A stretch of DNA of 22,474 nt from DSAD01 sp036825155 (GTDB lineage Bacteria; Desulfobacterota; Desulfomonilia; UBA1062). Position 1 is the stretch's first letter. Every line of letters starts with the position of its first letter. The stretch covers positions 1-22,474 of the forward strand of contig DAISYU010000048.1 in the NCBI GenBank assembly GCA_036825155.1, given 5' to 3'. The position numbers and the translations under genes are program-made. The notes below the pieces were generated by a model, which was given only the letters and a program-made list of their open reading frames with translations, had not been told where the DNA came from and ran no database searches. Positions 8,074 through 16,318 of the stretch are shown piece after piece.

Positions 8074-8167
8074 ATCTTCAAAATCGTCATCCCTCTTTCT
8101 ACTCTTGGCGCCAACAACGTTCCCCCAAGCCTTTCTGTAGCAATTTTGCATCTGAAAATCGTGTATA

Positions 8168-8183
8168 GTTGTACAATTACAAC
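8168..8183. promoter_or_regulatory. Perfect inverted repeat GTTGTA-N4-TACAAC, probable activator site for porin 2
   Basis: GTTGTA CAAT TACAAC, the same arms and spacer length as the site at 6521-6536 and again centred 73.5 nt before the -12 G. An AT-rich stretch (8188-8236) lies between it and the promoter, which would suit DNA bending. This entry with the promoter and terminator accounts for the 354-nt space between the porins. Confidence 0.75.
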
Positions 8184-8235
8184 AAGCTGCACACATAATT
8201 TATTTTAGTAATATGTATTTATTGCCGATTTATAT

Positions 8236-8252
8236 TGGCATGCAAATTGTAT
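8236..8252 (+). promoter_or_regulatory. Sigma-54-like promoter of porin 2
   Basis: TGGCAT-GCAAA-TTGTAT: GG at 8237-8238 and TTG at 8247-8249 in exact -24/-12 spacing; the -12 GC is GT here, so it should be weaker than the porin 1 promoter. The predicted start is near 8262, giving a leader of about 110 nt. The identical placement of the activator palindrome supports it. Confidence 0.65.
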
Positions 8253-8371
8253 ATTTCACATTCATATCAAGAGAGAGTGTTATGTCTACATAGTTGTGGG
8301 GCCTGATCACGGAGTAGTACTTCACGATCATGACCTGAAAAAAGAAAACCAAATAGAGGGAGGGATTTAGG

Positions 8372-9733
8372 ATGAAAAAAGTTTTTTGTACCATCGTACT
8401 GATGTTGCTCATTGCCGGTACATCATACGCACAGGCAACATTCAGCATGACGGGTAGCTACTGGGCTGAGGGCAAGTACTGGTTTAACTATAATGATGCT
8501 CCTGGCACCGATGCAACGTACTCGGAAAAGAGCTTCGGGTTCTACGAGCAGGACATCAACCTCTACCCCAAGATCACCATGGAGAACACGTCGCTGAACT
8601 TCAAGGTGGCCATCACGGACGTGTACTGGGGTGACCCCTCTGCAGACGGCAGCGAGGACATCAACCAGTACGCCGATGATCCCAGCGCAGACGATGACAA
8701 CATCCAGATCGAGCGGGCATACCTGAGCCACAATTTCGGCAAGGTAACACTTGATGTGGGTCTCATGAACGGTACCCAGTGGGCTACCACGTTTGGTGAC
8801 GACAACCAGGCCCAGTGGAGGGTGAAGGCTGTCGCCAGGACCGCCGTTGGTATCGTAGGGGCCGTTCTTGAAAAGAACAGGGAGTGGGGCGCTGGAGATG
8901 ACACCCTCGAGGGTGAGGACAGAGACAGCTACGGCCTCTTCGCCATCACAAAGGTGGGCCCTGTGTTTGTCAAGCCGCTCTTGTGGTATGGGAATTATGC
9001 CGACATATTCAGAGGTACAGCTCTCGATACACTTTACGGTATAGGCAGCACATATAACGCCAAGTTTACGGTGTTCAATCCCGTCCTCGGATTCGACGGT
9101 GATCTCGGCGTAGTATCCTTCGAGTCAGAGATCAACTACAAGATGTACACCCTGGAAGTAGATTCACTGAATGTCGACGAAGACTGGAGCACCCTGGGTA
9201 TTTACCTCAATGTCTGGAAGGCCCTCGATGCCATGACCCCCGGTATCGTGCTGGCATACGGCTCGTATGACACCACCCTTGGAGATGCTGCTTATGACTA
9301 TGCTGTTGGAGGCAACCCTCTTGGAGCAGCAGCTTGCGTTGGTGCGATGAGCAGCGCGGGCTTTGACTTTGAGGACGACTTCGATTCCACCATCATCTTA
9401 GGCGACGAATTCGGCTGGGGCGGCGGCGATGACATCAAGTCAGCCACGCTGTTCAAGGTCTACGTCAATGATATCGCCACCGGTATGGATCCGTTGAGCC
9501 TGAACTTCTATGCCGCCTATGTCATGTCCAACCAGGAAGCGACCGATTATGCCGTCAACGCTTATGAAGACGCCACCGCATGGGAAGTAAGCCTGGGTGC
9601 TGATTACAAGATCACCGACAACCTGAAGTACTCGGTCTACGGCGCCTATGCAGACATCAGCTACGATGTGACCGGCATTGACGATCCTGATTCAGTATAC
9701 ATCCTGGCAAATGCCATCAGGTTCACCTTCTAG
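8372..9733 (+). CDS. Outer-membrane beta-barrel porin-like protein 2
   Basis: A 453-aa secreted barrel protein. Residues 1-20 form a signal peptide cleaved after SYA; the mature chain is highly acidic (many Asp in predicted loops, e.g. 70-110), with amphipathic strands throughout and the ending NAIRFTF with a terminal Phe, as in outer-membrane barrels. It probably forms a channel; no ligand can be inferred. GAGGGAGGG precedes the ATG, within a leader that resembles that of porin 1 (AAAAAAGAAA, then an AAATAG/GGGAGG run, then TTAGGATG). It is a single-gene unit closed by a 14-bp terminator hairpin. The matching control sites suggest that both porins answer to the same signal. Confidence 0.85.
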   Translation: MKKVFCTIVLMLLIAGTSYAQATFSMTGSYWAEGKYWFNYNDAPGTDATYSEKSFGFYEQDINLYPKITMENTSLNFKVAITDVYWGDPSADGSEDINQYADDPSADDDNIQIERAYLSHNFGKVTLDVGLMNGTQWATTFGDDNQAQWRVKAVARTAVGIVGAVLEKNREWGAGDDTLEGEDRDSYGLFAITKVGPVFVKPLLWYGNYADIFRGTALDTLYGIGSTYNAKFTVFNPVLGFDGDLGVVSFESEINYKMYTLEVDSLNVDEDWSTLGIYLNVWKALDAMTPGIVLAYGSYDTTLGDAAYDYAVGGNPLGAAACVGAMSSAGFDFEDDFDSTIILGDEFGWGGGDDIKSATLFKVYVNDIATGMDPLSLNFYAAYVMSNQEATDYAVNAYEDATAWEVSLGADYKITDNLKYSVYGAYADISYDVTGIDDPDSVYILANAIRFTF

Positions 9734-9753
9734 GAACCATTCAGCCTGAATCA

Positions 9754-9790
9754 AGAAAAGCCCCGCTAAGAAGCGGGGCTTTTCTTTTAA
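9754..9790 (+). terminator. Rho-independent terminator of porin 2
   Basis: Perfect 14-bp stem AGAAAAGCCCCGCT / AGCGGGGCTTTTCT (9754-9767 and 9772-9785) with loop AAGA, followed by TTTT. The A-run in the left arm lets it work in both directions. Confidence 0.92.
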
Positions 9791-9867
9791 CTTCTTATGT
9801 TTACCTTCTCAAGGCATTCACCTCGAATCCGGCTTCTACACTGCTTAAGGCCTGCAACTGAGATATA

Positions 9868-9899
9868 TTGTATTTGCCGGCATCTCCCGGCAAATACAA
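9868..9899. other. Perfect 13-bp hairpin of unknown role
   Basis: TTGTATTTGCCGG / CCGGCAAATACAA with a 6-nt loop (CATCTC). On the plus strand TTGTTTTT follows shortly, so it could act as a second, back-up terminator. It lies within the 426-nt gene-free stretch downstream of both porin 2 and rpoD. Confidence 0.6.
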
Positions 9900-9903
9900 A
9901 TTG

Positions 9904-10159
9904 TTTTTCTCTGCGTTCTCAGCGGCTCTGCGGTGATATTTTTTTATTTCTTTCTTTTCCTTGTCATGGCGTAGCCAAGGGCGAAGCCAGAGGCCTTCCT
10001 CGATAAGTGAGTCTTGTTTTTACTCCTGCCTTCTGCCTCGGGTCTTGAGCATGCAGGTTTAACTGCCTGAGATCCTGTTCCTCAAGTCCAGGGCTGCCTG
10101 GGGTCCCGAGCTAACGGGCTCGTCCTGCCTAGGGTCTTGCTCCCCAAGTCTCGCTTTTT
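9904..10159. other. Gene-free region downstream of rpoD with GC-rich low-complexity sequence
   Basis: No convincing gene. It contains a CTCTGCG-rich phrase near 9908-9935 (CTCTGCG appears twice), a T-rich run, the inverse copy of the GGCAGAAGGCAGG 13-mer at 10025-10037, and the four-copy 30/31-bp repeat listed separately. No clear T-tailed terminator for rpoD is seen close to its stop; the nearest strong hairpins are at 9868-9899 and 9754-9785. Confidence 0.6.
10033..10155. repeat. Four-copy degenerate 30/31-bp repeat (CTGCCTNGGGTC core)
   Basis: CTGCCT begins copies at 10033, 10063, 10094 and 10125, spacings 30, 31 and 31. The shared core is CTGCCTNGGGTCYYGAGC with changes. Copies 2 and 4 also share a second block (TCCTCAAGTCC versus TCCCCAAGTCT), and copies 1 and 3 share GAGC, suggesting an older double unit of about 62 bp. 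Most differences are C/T or A/G changes. Confidence 0.65.
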
Positions 10160-11878
10160 TTATTGATCGATAAACGATCTGAGCTTCTTGGAGCGTACGG
10201 GGTGGCGGAGCTTGCGCAGGGCCTTTGCCTCGATCTGGCGTATCCTCTCCCTGGTCACGGTAAAGTCCTTGCCCACCTCTTCCAAGGTATGGTCGGACTT
10301 TTCCCCGATACCGAAGCGCATACGCAGGACCTTCTCCTCGCGCGGGGTGAGCGTTGCGAGCACACGCCTGGACTGCTCGGAGAGATTCTTCGCCACAATG
10401 GCTTCAGACGGCAGCGGCACCTTCTTGTCCTCGATGAAATCGCCCAGGTGACTGTCTTCCTCTTCCCCGATGGGGGTCTCGAGCGATATGGGCTCCTTTG
10501 CTATCTTGAGGATCTTGCGCACCTTGTGCTCGGGGTAGTCCATCTTCTCGGCGATCTCCTCCGGTGTCGGCTCCCTGCCCAGTTCCTGTACCAGGGCCCG
10601 TGATGTCCGAATCAGCTTGTTGATGGTCTCGATCATGTGCACGGGAATCCTGATGGTGCGGGCCTGGTCTGCAATTGCCCGGGTGATGGCCTGGCGTATC
10701 CACCAGGTGGCGTAGGTGGAAAACTTGTAGCCCCTGCGGTATTCAAACTTCTCCACCGCTTTCATGAGTCCGATATTACCTTCCTGGATGAGATCCAGGA
10801 ACTGAAGACCTCGGTTCACGTACTTCTTTGCGATACTCACAACCAGGCGCAGGTTTGCCTGGATCAGTTCTGTCTTGGCTGCATTGGTTCTCGCCTCCGC
10901 CTCCTCGAGAATCCGAACGGCCTTTTTCAACCCGTGGGCGGTCAGCCCCCCCTCGATCTCCAGGGCTTTCATCTCCTTGGTGCAGCGATCGATCTGTTCT
11001 GCCATACAGACGAATTCTTCTGCATCGAGGGTAAACTGGGCAAGAAAATCGCAGATACTGCTGTCGGTCGACCCGGCACAGATACCTTCATGAATCTGCT
11101 TGATCTCCTGGATAGTCTTACAGAATCTCCTTTCATGACGTTGCAGGATCTCCTCTTTTGTTTCAAGCTGCTTCTTGAGCTCCTTGAGCCGGTTCCCGAA
11201 GGTATCGATCTGCTCCGGGAGGAAATGGATATCATGTATGAGCCCTACGATTTCTTTGCTCACCTTTGCCATGTCTTTCTTGATCTTATCTTTATCCTTG
11301 TCAGACTTGGCGTGGAAAAATTTGATTTTCAGCGCCTTGAGCTTGGCCTGCTGTTCTTCGATAGCCTTGATGATCTCGAGGGTTTTACTCAGGGCGGATT
11401 CTTCTTCAATGTCATACATATCATCGAGATCCACCACATCCTTGAGCCTTATCTCGCGGTCTTCCAGGGCCTCTCCGATCATAAGGACCTCTTTGACCGT
11501 AACGGGAGAATTGATGATAACGTTCAAAATCTGTCGCTGGCCTGCTTCGATCCTCTTTGCGATCTCCGTCTCATCCTCTCTGGACAGCAGGGAAACAGAA
11601 CCCATCTCATGCAGGTACATCTTTACCGGATCAGGTGACCTCAGCGAGCCGTCATCATGGATATCTACCTCGTCATCGCTGCTCTCGTAATCGTCTTCGT
11701 TATCTACGAGCTGGATATCCTTTTCCGTAAAGAGGTCCATCACATCTTCGAGATCATCAGGCGTGATCACATCTTCGGGAAGGGCATCGTTTACTTCATC
11801 ATAGGTGAGGTAGCCCTTGGACTTACCTACTGCAATCAGTTTCTGGACCTCTTTTGAATAGGCTTTTTTCTCGCTCAT
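10160..11878 (-). CDS. rpoD: RNA polymerase primary sigma factor RpoD (sigma-70)
   Basis: The housekeeping sigma factor, 572 aa, directing RNA polymerase to -35/-10 promoters. Region 1.1 is at about 1-60, region 1.2 at about 82-115 (DPVKMYLHEMG), a long helical non-conserved region at about 120-320, region 2 at about 335-405 (RLVVSIAKKYVNRGLQFLDL, YATWWIRQAITRAI), region 3 at about 415-490, and region 4 at 510-572 with recognition helix VTRERIRQIEAKALRKLR. Having region 1.1 and the large insert marks it as a group 1 sigma. Its ATG overlaps the dnaG stop as ATGA (11875-11878), so translation is probably coupled; GGAGGTGG and AAGG lie upstream. It is the last gene of the rpsU cluster. Confidence 0.98.
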   Translation of the reverse strand: MSEKKAYSKEVQKLIAVGKSKGYLTYDEVNDALPEDVITPDDLEDVMDLFTEKDIQLVDNEDDYESSDDEVDIHDDGSLRSPDPVKMYLHEMGSVSLLSREDETEIAKRIEAGQRQILNVIINSPVTVKEVLMIGEALEDREIRLKDVVDLDDMYDIEEESALSKTLEIIKAIEEQQAKLKALKIKFFHAKSDKDKDKIKKDMAKVSKEIVGLIHDIHFLPEQIDTFGNRLKELKKQLETKEEILQRHERRFCKTIQEIKQIHEGICAGSTDSSICDFLAQFTLDAEEFVCMAEQIDRCTKEMKALEIEGGLTAHGLKKAVRILEEAEARTNAAKTELIQANLRLVVSIAKKYVNRGLQFLDLIQEGNIGLMKAVEKFEYRRGYKFSTYATWWIRQAITRAIADQARTIRIPVHMIETINKLIRTSRALVQELGREPTPEEIAEKMDYPEHKVRKILKIAKEPISLETPIGEEEDSHLGDFIEDKKVPLPSEAIVAKNLSEQSRRVLATLTPREEKVLRMRFGIGEKSDHTLEEVGKDFTVTRERIRQIEAKALRKLRHPVRSKKLRSFIDQ

Positions 11879-13611
11879 TGCCTTAGTGCCACCTCCATAA
11901 CATAGTTGCGGACATGTTTCTTTTCCAGCATCTTTTCCTGCCTTTCCTTGAGTAATTGGTTTAATCTCGATTTATTCTCTGTCTTTTCAACCCGGGACAG
12001 TTCCTGCTGTATCCTGCGTATGTCGGATTCGATCGACAGAGTCTTAAACCGACAGAGCGTATCAATCAAGGCCTTTTTTTTGTCCCCGGGGAATTCTCCC
12101 TCTGCCCTGATCTGTGCTGCAAAAACGCGGATATGATCCGGACAGCGCACATCATCGATTCCCTTTGTACCTTCCCTGATGAGATATGCGGCCAACTCGG
12201 AGAGGTCCTTGTGGTGGATCGCACCTGTGAGCCCCAGTTCCCTTACAAGTCTTATCGCATCGTCATCGAAAAGCATAAGCTTTACGATGATGTATTCCTG
12301 ATTTCCCTTTTCCTTGTTGGGAATCTGCAGTCCTCCCGCAACTGCCTGACTCTCTGCCGGGCCGAGCTGATGATAAACGCTTTCCGGAGACACACCGAGC
12401 CTCACGGAAAGCCTTTGAACAAGCAGATCCTGTACGATACGGTCTCTCATACGGGATATCATGGGAACAAGTTCCTTTATAATTGCGTTCTGATCCTCAA
12501 GTTTTGATGGATCTCGCCGGTAAAACGATTCATCAAAAATGAAATCCCAGATGGAACGGGCCTCATTCATGAGCTGATCCCAATTAAAAGTCTCCGATCG
12601 TACTATATCGTCCGGGTCCTTCCCCATGGGCAGCACAACGACCTTGGGGATAATGTCGTTGTTGAAAAACGGCTCCACAGCTCTGCGCATGGCGTTTTTC
12701 CCTGCCGAGTCCCCGTCGAAGATCAGCGTGATGTCCTGCGTAAACCTGCTCAGAAGGTTTACATGGTCTTCGCTCAGGGCCGTACCGAGGGTTGCAACCG
12801 CATTTACAACGCCTGCATTGGACAGAGAGACCACATCCATATATCCCTCTACCACCTTCACCCCCGATTCGCGAACAAGGCTTTTGGCCCTGTACAGGTT
12901 GTAGAGCACCTTGCGTTTCTTGAATACGGGCGATTCCGGGGTATTGATATACTTGGGCTCCGAAGAGTCCATTACCCTGCCGCCAAAACCGATCACCTCA
13001 GAAGTGATATCCAGTATGGGGAACATTACCCTGTCCCTGAATCTGTCGTAATACCCGCCATTTTCCCTCTCGATGAGCAGTCCGCAGGCAGAGGCCTTTT
13101 CAAAGGAGATGCCCTTTTTCTGCAGCACCCTGAGGAGGCTGTCCCAGGAAGGAAGGGCATATCCTATGTGATATGCCTGGATGGTCTCATCCGAAAGCCC
13201 CCTTTTGTGCAGATACTCGCGTGCCCTGCTTCCCTGGTTGCCTGAGAGCATGTGTTTGTAAAATTCCATCGCGTATCTGTTGATCTCATAGAACTGTTTT
13301 GTCTCGGACGATTTGTTCGTCTTGCCAAGATCAACAGGGATGTTGAACTGTGAAGCCAGTTCCTTGATTGCCTCAAGAAAGCTCAGGCCCTTCATCTCCA
13401 TGACAAAGTTGATCACATCGCCGCCTTTGTCACAACCGAAGCACTTATAGATCTGTTTGACAGGGTCGACATTGAAGGAAGGGGTCTTTTCCTTGTGGAA
13501 CGGACACAGGCCGATATACGACCTCCCCCGCTTCTTGAGGTGAACGTATTCCGATATCACCGTAACGATATCGATATCCGCCTTCAGTTTTTCCACTTCT
13601 ATCCTGTCCAT
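11875..13611 (-). CDS. dnaG: DNA primase DnaG
   Basis: Primase that makes RNA primers for replication, acting with the DnaB helicase. 578 aa, normal length. The N-terminal CHC2 zinc ribbon has Cys36, His39, Cys57 and Cys60. The catalytic core includes GFGGRVMDSSEPKYINTPES around 208-227, and the TOPRIM motifs EGYMDV (255-260) and DGDSAG (299-304) hold the metal-binding acidic residues. Beyond about residue 430 lies the variable helicase-binding domain. Its ATG shares one base with the mutS2 stop (TGATG at 13613-13609), and its stop overlaps the rpoD start, so all three appear co-translated. Confidence 0.98.
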   Translation of the reverse strand: MDRIEVEKLKADIDIVTVISEYVHLKKRGRSYIGLCPFHKEKTPSFNVDPVKQIYKCFGCDKGGDVINFVMEMKGLSFLEAIKELASQFNIPVDLGKTNKSSETKQFYEINRYAMEFYKHMLSGNQGSRAREYLHKRGLSDETIQAYHIGYALPSWDSLLRVLQKKGISFEKASACGLLIERENGGYYDRFRDRVMFPILDITSEVIGFGGRVMDSSEPKYINTPESPVFKKRKVLYNLYRAKSLVRESGVKVVEGYMDVVSLSNAGVVNAVATLGTALSEDHVNLLSRFTQDITLIFDGDSAGKNAMRRAVEPFFNNDIIPKVVVLPMGKDPDDIVRSETFNWDQLMNEARSIWDFIFDESFYRRDPSKLEDQNAIIKELVPMISRMRDRIVQDLLVQRLSVRLGVSPESVYHQLGPAESQAVAGGLQIPNKEKGNQEYIIVKLMLFDDDAIRLVRELGLTGAIHHKDLSELAAYLIREGTKGIDDVRCPDHIRVFAAQIRAEGEFPGDKKKALIDTLCRFKTLSIESDIRRIQQELSRVEKTENKSRLNQLLKERQEKMLEKKHVRNYVMEVALRQ

Positions 13612-15829
13612 CAGTTCACATCAAAGACCACAATGGTCTTATTTCCTCCACCCTCATGAATGTGCCCGTCAGAAAACGCCTTCACCGCAGGCAATTCCTT
13701 GAGGTATGCCCTGATTGCATTCTTGAGTCTGCCTGTACCGGTCCCGTGGATGATCTCCAGATGCTCCTGTCCGGAGAGCACTGCCTGGTCGATGGCCTTC
13801 TCGATGACCGGCAGCGCTTCATCGACCCTCATCCCCACGACCTTTATGGGCAGTACGATTTGTGATGAGGCTGACACCCTGAGTATCTTCTTCTTTTCGG
13901 TCTTCCCCGGGGGTTGATCCACGGCCTCGATCTGGTCGAGCCCGACCTTCATGCGCTTTTCGCCAAAGAGGACCTCAGCTGCCGCCTCCCCCAGATCGAT
14001 CACTTCCCCGGATGTCTCGGTCCCCCTGAGTCTCACGATGGAGCCTTTGACAATATTGAGGACCTCGGGAGCGTTGGTGTGCTCCAATGCCTGTTCGATC
14101 TCCCGTACCGCAGGATCCTCGAGGACCTTTTGTATGACCTCTTTGGGCTGAGGCCTTTTGACCAGTTCCTCCACCTGCTCGATAAGCCTCTTATACCTTA
14201 GGGAGCAGGTGATCTTTTCCTGCTCGATCTCGTCAAGCGCCCGCCTTGCATGCTCTTTTAAGCGCGCCGCCTCTTCGAGCTCATCTGCTGCCTGTTTTCT
14301 CATGGCCGAGGCCTGCGAGATATCCTGCATGGCCTGGGCTAGTGCTGAATTGGTATCACGCGAGATGATACTGCTCGCCTCGGCAAGGATCTCGCGGGGA
14401 AAATCGATTGCATCTAAGATCTCAAAGGCATGGCTCTGTCCTATTACCCCGTATTGCAGGCGGTACAGCGGCTTCATCCCTGTTTCATCGAAGGCGGTTG
14501 CCGCATTCTCCACCCCGGGAGAGGACACTCCGTAGAGCTTGATCAGATCGGAGTGAGAGGTAGCAACCACGCAGGCACCCTTTTTTCTCAAAGCATCTAT
14601 GCATGATACCGCTATCGCACCGCCCTGCGATGGGTCCGTTCCGCTGCCCGGTTCATCCAGGAGCACGAGGTCACCCGCGGATACATTCATATAGATGTTC
14701 TTGAGTGCCAGCGCATGAGCAGTAAATGACGAAAGATCGTGTTCGATATCCTGGTTCGTATCCATTTCTACCCATACCCTGCCGAAAGGTGCTATCATAG
14801 AGTCTGCCCCGGCAGGAATGGCAAGCCCGCTCTTGGCCATGACCGCCAGGAGACCGAGCGTCTTTAAGGCCACGGTCTTTCCCCCTGCATTGGGACCGCT
14901 GATGATGAGGCAATCCTTCCCTTGTGGTATCGTGATATTAAGCGGCACGGTCCTCTCTGAGCCGAGCCGCTCGAGTAGAAGCGGATGCCTCGCTGCTTCG
15001 AGACGGAATCCATGGGCCGAGATAAACGGGATCGCGGCATGATGTTTCAGTGACCACCTGGCGCATGCATGTAAAAGATCGATGAGGCCGTAGCNNNNNN
15101 NNNNNNNNNNNNNNNNNNNNNNNNNNNNNNNNNNNNNNNNNNNNNNNNNNNNNNNNNNNNNNNNNNNNNNNNNNNNNNNNNNNNNNNNNNNNNNGTGCGG
15201 TTTGTCCGGGAATAATCATGGGTAATGCCCTTCATCTGCCCTGAATAATCAAGCCGCAGGCAGATGACATACCTCTCATTGCGCTTGGTGATAATATCAT
15301 CCATGAGCACGGATTTGTCCCGCAACCCATCAATAATGTTCTGCAGTTTCTCGAGAATCATGGTGCGGCAGGACTTGTATCGCCTGCGCAGATCGCGCAG
15401 GATCGGGTTTGCCGTATCAGAGATCTCACCCGTGGGAAGGATCATGGCATCGATCTGTGCAGTCAGGCTCGAGAGTTTTTCAATGCCCCCGGTGATTTCA
15501 CAAAGGTGCTCCCCGGTATTTCCGATCCTTCGCTTGATCCTGGCAGACTCTCTGAGCACCTGGGCCACGGCAACAATATCCTGTCCTTCCAGGAGCGCAC
15601 CGTCGACAATCCCGAGCAGTTCCCTGATGTCCGGAATGGCCCCCAGCGAGAACGACTCCGGTGAGGAGACAAGATTCATCATCTCCTCGAGCATTGACCA
15701 GCGTTTCTTTGCCTCCTCCCAGGTATCAAAGGGGCAGAGATCTTCCAGGGCCCCCAACCCTACATCAGAGACAATAAAAGACCGTATAAACTCTTTAAGC
15801 GCAGAAAACTCTAACAGATCTTCTCCCAT
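13611..15829 (-). CDS. mutS2: Endonuclease MutS2 (interrupted by assembly gap)
   Basis: MutS2 is a MutS-like ATPase with a C-terminal Smr nuclease domain, linked to suppression of recombination and to rescue of collided ribosomes. N-terminal part: 211 residues from 15829 (LLEFSALKEF, RNERYVICLRLDYS). After the gap, 493 residues run from YGLIDLLHACARWS through ARHPLLLER, Walker A GPNAGGKT, Walker B LVLLDEPGSGTDP and a coiled coil to the Smr domain with HGTGTGRL. The two halves are in different frames only because 100 N is a placeholder. Comparison with Bacillus MutS2 (about 785 aa) suggests about 50 residues missing, including the FIEP segment. The start has no strong ribosome site. It sits between yqeY and dnaG. 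Confidence 0.93.
15095..15194. other. Assembly gap (100 N) inside mutS2
   Basis: Exactly 100 N. Unlike the first gap, the flanks share no sequence. For the two mutS2 halves to join in frame, the missing length must leave remainder 2 on division by 3, which 100 does not; about 150 nt is expected from the family alignment recalled for Bacillus MutS2. Confidence 0.95.
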
Positions 15830-15840
15830 GAACGTTAAGA

Positions 15841-15862
15841 TCAGGGCGAATGCCCACCCTGA
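15841..15862. other. Short inverted repeat between yqeY and mutS2
   Basis: TCAGGG (15841-15846) pairs with CCCTGA (15857-15862) around a 10-nt loop, with GGGC/GCCC as an alternative inner pairing. It falls in the only sizeable space inside the rpsU cluster and could affect mRNA processing or mutS2 translation; there is no T run. Confidence 0.35.
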
Positions 15863-15880
15863 ATGATGAAAACTATGAAA

Positions 15881-16318
15881 TCACTGTAACAGTTTGTTTA
15901 CGATGCCGTTGACCGTCTTTCCCTCAGCCTGCCCGGCTACTTTTGCCATGACGAGCTTCATTACCTTCCCGAAATCTTTCTTGGTGGCTCCTGTCTCGGA
16001 GATGATCTGCTGTACAATGGCAGCGATCTCTTCTTCTCCCAGCTCTTTTGGCAGGTAGGATCTCAGTATAGAGAGGCTGGTCTGTTCCTGCTGGGCCAGA
16101 TCGTCCCTGCCGCCCTGCTTATACTGTTCATAGGAATCCGTGGTCTGTTTTATCTGAGAGCGCAGAACCTGAATGACCTCCTGATCATCAAGTTCCTTTT
16201 TCGAGGCCACTTCCTTGTACTTGATCGCGGATATGACCATACGGAGACAAGAAAGCTTCTCCTTGTCTCCGTTCTTCATTGCGACTCCCAGATCCGACTT
16301 GATGGTATCAAGCAGCAT
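15881..16318 (-). CDS. yqeY: GatB/YqeY domain protein
   Basis: A 145-aa stand-alone YqeY protein, the domain also found at the C-terminus of the GatB amidotransferase subunit, where it contacts tRNA. Helical throughout, with typical YqeY stretches: LRMVISAIKYKEVASKKELDDQ, YEQYKQGGRDDLAQQEQ, LRSYLPKEL and ATKKDFGKVMKLVM. Normal length for the family. Its function as a free protein is not established; a role near tRNA or translation is inferred. Its ATG shares one base with the rpsU stop (TGATG at 16320-16316). The rpsU-yqeY pairing is common in bacteria. Confidence 0.95.
   Translation of the reverse strand: MLLDTIKSDLGVAMKNGDKEKLSCLRMVISAIKYKEVASKKELDDQEVIQVLRSQIKQTTDSYEQYKQGGRDDLAQQEQTSLSILRSYLPKELGEEEIAAIVQQIISETGATKKDFGKVMKLVMAKVAGQAEGKTVNGIVNKLLQ

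Noticed and set aside
8105..8114. TTGGCGCCAA palindrome as a regulatory site of porin 2
   Set aside because: A 10-base palindrome with no counterpart at porin 1; it is not supported beyond chance.
9797..10006. Small 69-codon frame downstream of porin 2
   Set aside because: It contains the 13-bp hairpin, has no ribosome site and gives an unlikely Cys/Arg-rich product.
10033..10155. The 30/31-bp periodic repeat as a CRISPR array
   Set aside because: Only about 12-18 bases are shared per unit, the copies are degenerate, no separate spacers of constant length can be defined, and no cas genes are present.
10637..11638. A 333-codon plus-strand frame opposite rpoD
   Set aside because: Mirror frame of a conserved gene; there is no ribosome site and the product has no family features.
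15047..15219. A frameshifted, broken mutS2
   Set aside because: The frame change coincides with the 100-N placeholder; both sides translate to intact MutS2 sequence.
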